The notes under the pieces: generated by a model
What the model was told of the DNA's origin: nothing
Databases searched by the model: none
The model's input: only the letters and a program-made list of their open reading frames with translations
Part shown: piece after piece, positions 5,680-7,007 of the stretch
Numbering within the stretch: the stretch's first letter is position 1
Layout of the letters: every line of letters starts with the position of its first letter
DNA from: Bacteroidota bacterium
GTDB lineage: Bacteria; Bacteroidota; Bacteroidia; 2-12-FULL-35-15
DNA length: 7,007 nt
Reading direction: 5' to 3'
NCBI GenBank assembly: GCA_026391935.1
Contig: JAPLDC010000210.1
Coordinates: forward strand, 1-7,007
Program-made: the position numbers and the translations under genes

Positions 5680-7007
5680 ATGAAAAAACTACTCCTTTTA
5701 TTAAGTATACTTTTTACAACATCACTTTTTGCTCAGAAAAAAAATCCTGATTATTGGCAAACACTTGACCCTACGAAGGACAAGGTGTTTGGCGTTGGAG
5801 CGGAGCAGGCAATCAGGAAGATCTGAAAGATGTGATCTGGACAAATACGGGTGAGATCCCTGGAAATGGAATTGATGATGATAAGAACGGATACATTGAT
5901 GATGTGAATGGCTGGAGTTTTATTGGTGGAAAGAATGGTGACATCGACAATGAGGCATCCGAATTATGTCGTATCGTTCAGAAAGGAAATAAAAAATACA
6001 GAGACCTTACAGATGAATCAAAACTTAGTGGTGATGAGTTAAAAAATTATCAAGAATTTAAACGCCTGAAAGAAATTTATACTTCTGAACTTAAAATGAA
6101 TGAGAAGCAGTTGGAAGGAATAAATTTTGTGAATGATTATCTGGTCAAAGTAAAAAAACAAAACAATGGTGTTTTAAACAAAGATGCTTTTAAAAATTAC
6201 AAGCCGGAAAATGAAATGGAAGAGCAGTTGAATAAAAACATTAAGCGTGTTGTTGCACTTGGATTATTAAAACCGGAAGAATTTGAAAGTCAGTTGAAAG
6301 AAGGAAAAGATCATTTTGAGCCTATGGTAAAATATAGCAAACTCGATTCTGATTCGATGAGAACATATATTGTTGGTGATGACGTGAACAACCCGAACGA
6401 AAAATATTACGGGAATAATCACATACAAGGACCTGATGCAATGCATGGAACTCACGTTGCAGGTATTATTGCTGCCGTGAGAAATAATAATATTGGTATG
6501 AACGGAATTGCGAATAATGTAAAGATTATGATCGTACGTGCTGTGCCAAATGGTGATGAGCGCGACAAAGATGTTGCGAATGCAATACTTTATGCGGTTG
6601 ACAATGGAGCAACAGTTATCAATATGAGTTTCGGAAAATATTATTCTCCGGATAAAAAATTGGTTGATGATGCTGTGAAATATGCAGAATCAAAAGATGT
6701 ACTTATGATACATGCAGCAGGTAACGAATCGAAAGATAATGATATTGAATTATCATATCCGAGCAGAGAATTATTGAGCGGTGAAGTAGCCAGCAATTGG
6801 ATTCAGGTTGGAGCAAGTGGATATAAAAAAGGTGCTGACATAATCGGATCATTTTCTAACTATGGTTTGAAAAAAGTGGATCTGTTTGCACCAGGAGTTG
6901 ATGTATACTCTACCTTGCCGGATAATAAATACGAAAGTTTATCAGGAACAAGTATGGCTTCGCCTAGTACTGCAGGAGTTGCGGCATTGATCCGTGAGTA
7001 TTTCCCG
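5680..7007 (+). pseudogene. Secreted S8 family subtilase, frameshifted and lacking the catalytic Asp region (cut by window edge)
   Basis: The gene starts at ATG 5680 with a signal peptide (MKKLLLLLSILFTTSLFAQ) and the usual mature N-terminus NPDYWQTLDPTKDKVFGVGA, then hits TGA at 5824-5826. From about 5808 the homologous sequence continues in another frame (codons starting at positions divisible by 3), open to 7007. It begins NQEDLKDVIWTNTGEIPGNG, followed by a Ca-binding-like loop DDDKNGYIDD (5874-5903) and a long charged helical insertion. Then come the catalytic His in MHGTHVAG (codon 6444-6446), the oxyanion Asn in HAAGNES (6723-6725) and the catalytic Ser in SGTSMASP (6951-6953). Homologues have roughly 20-30 residues between FGV and EDLK, including the VAVIDSG-type strand with the catalytic Asp; here it is absent in every frame. 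So a deletion that is not a multiple of three removed the Asp box and shifted the frame. The first in-frame ATG after it is 6096, which would give a leaderless fragment. It is a pseudogene or an assembly error. The C-terminus is outside the window. Confidence 0.85.

Noticed and set aside
5737..5744. Run of eight A as the cause of the subtilase frameshift
   Set aside because: The frame after the run still reads the family-like NPDYWQTLDPTKDKVFGV, so the shift occurs later, near 5808.
5808..5826. Programmed ribosomal frameshifting in the subtilase
   Set aside because: No slippery heptamer or following stem is seen, and a shift would not restore the missing Asp region.
6267..6455. Minus-strand 62-codon frame inside the subtilase
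   Set aside because: It is antisense to conserved subtilase sequence around the catalytic His.
1..7007. CRISPR arrays, tRNA/rRNA genes, insertion sequences
   Set aside because: No regularly spaced long repeats, cloverleaf-like sequences or transposase motifs were seen on either strand.

Overview
The window looks like a chromosomal segment of a low-GC Bacteroidota bacterium (Flavobacteriia/Sphingobacteriia/Cytophagia-like). The evidence is the AT-rich sequence, Shine-Dalgarno motifs that are mostly weak or absent, several TAnnTTTG-type -7 promoter boxes, signal peptides ending in FAQ, an RprX/RprY-like two-component pair, a bacilliredoxin, and a subtilase with the long Asp-to-His insertion common in this phylum. 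Everything here is from reading the sequence; no database search was run.

Left part (1-2241, minus strand): a DUF6044-like polytopic membrane protein lies 58 bp upstream of a U32-family peptidase-like gene that runs off the left edge. No terminator is visible between them, so they may be co-transcribed. The 301-bp gap at 2242-2542 holds an inverted repeat just ahead of the membrane-protein gene, a 20-bp palindrome made of two opposed TATTTTTG boxes, and a strong terminator.

Centre (2500-4910): a 87-residue secreted, cysteine-rich protein is transcribed away from a histidine kinase/response regulator operon. The kinase has a periplasmic sensor with four cysteines. The 117-bp divergent spacer holds four GTTA-centred units at exactly 11-bp spacing, the geometry used by OmpR/PhoB-family regulators. 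These units sit just upstream of a good -7 box for the small-protein gene that lacks a recognisable -33 box. Together this suggests a self-contained thiol- or metal-responsive circuit: a Cys-rich sensor kinase, its regulator, and a Cys-rich secreted product as the likely target. This is the most interesting item in the window.

Right part (4911-7007): a monocistronic BrxA/BrxB-family bacilliredoxin has its own promoter box and a strong terminator. It is followed by a secreted S8 subtilase gene that appears broken. The signal peptide and N-terminal segment are in one frame. The rest of the protease continues in another frame after an apparent deletion that removed the catalytic Asp region. The catalytic His, oxyanion Asn and catalytic Ser remain. 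The gene runs off the right edge.
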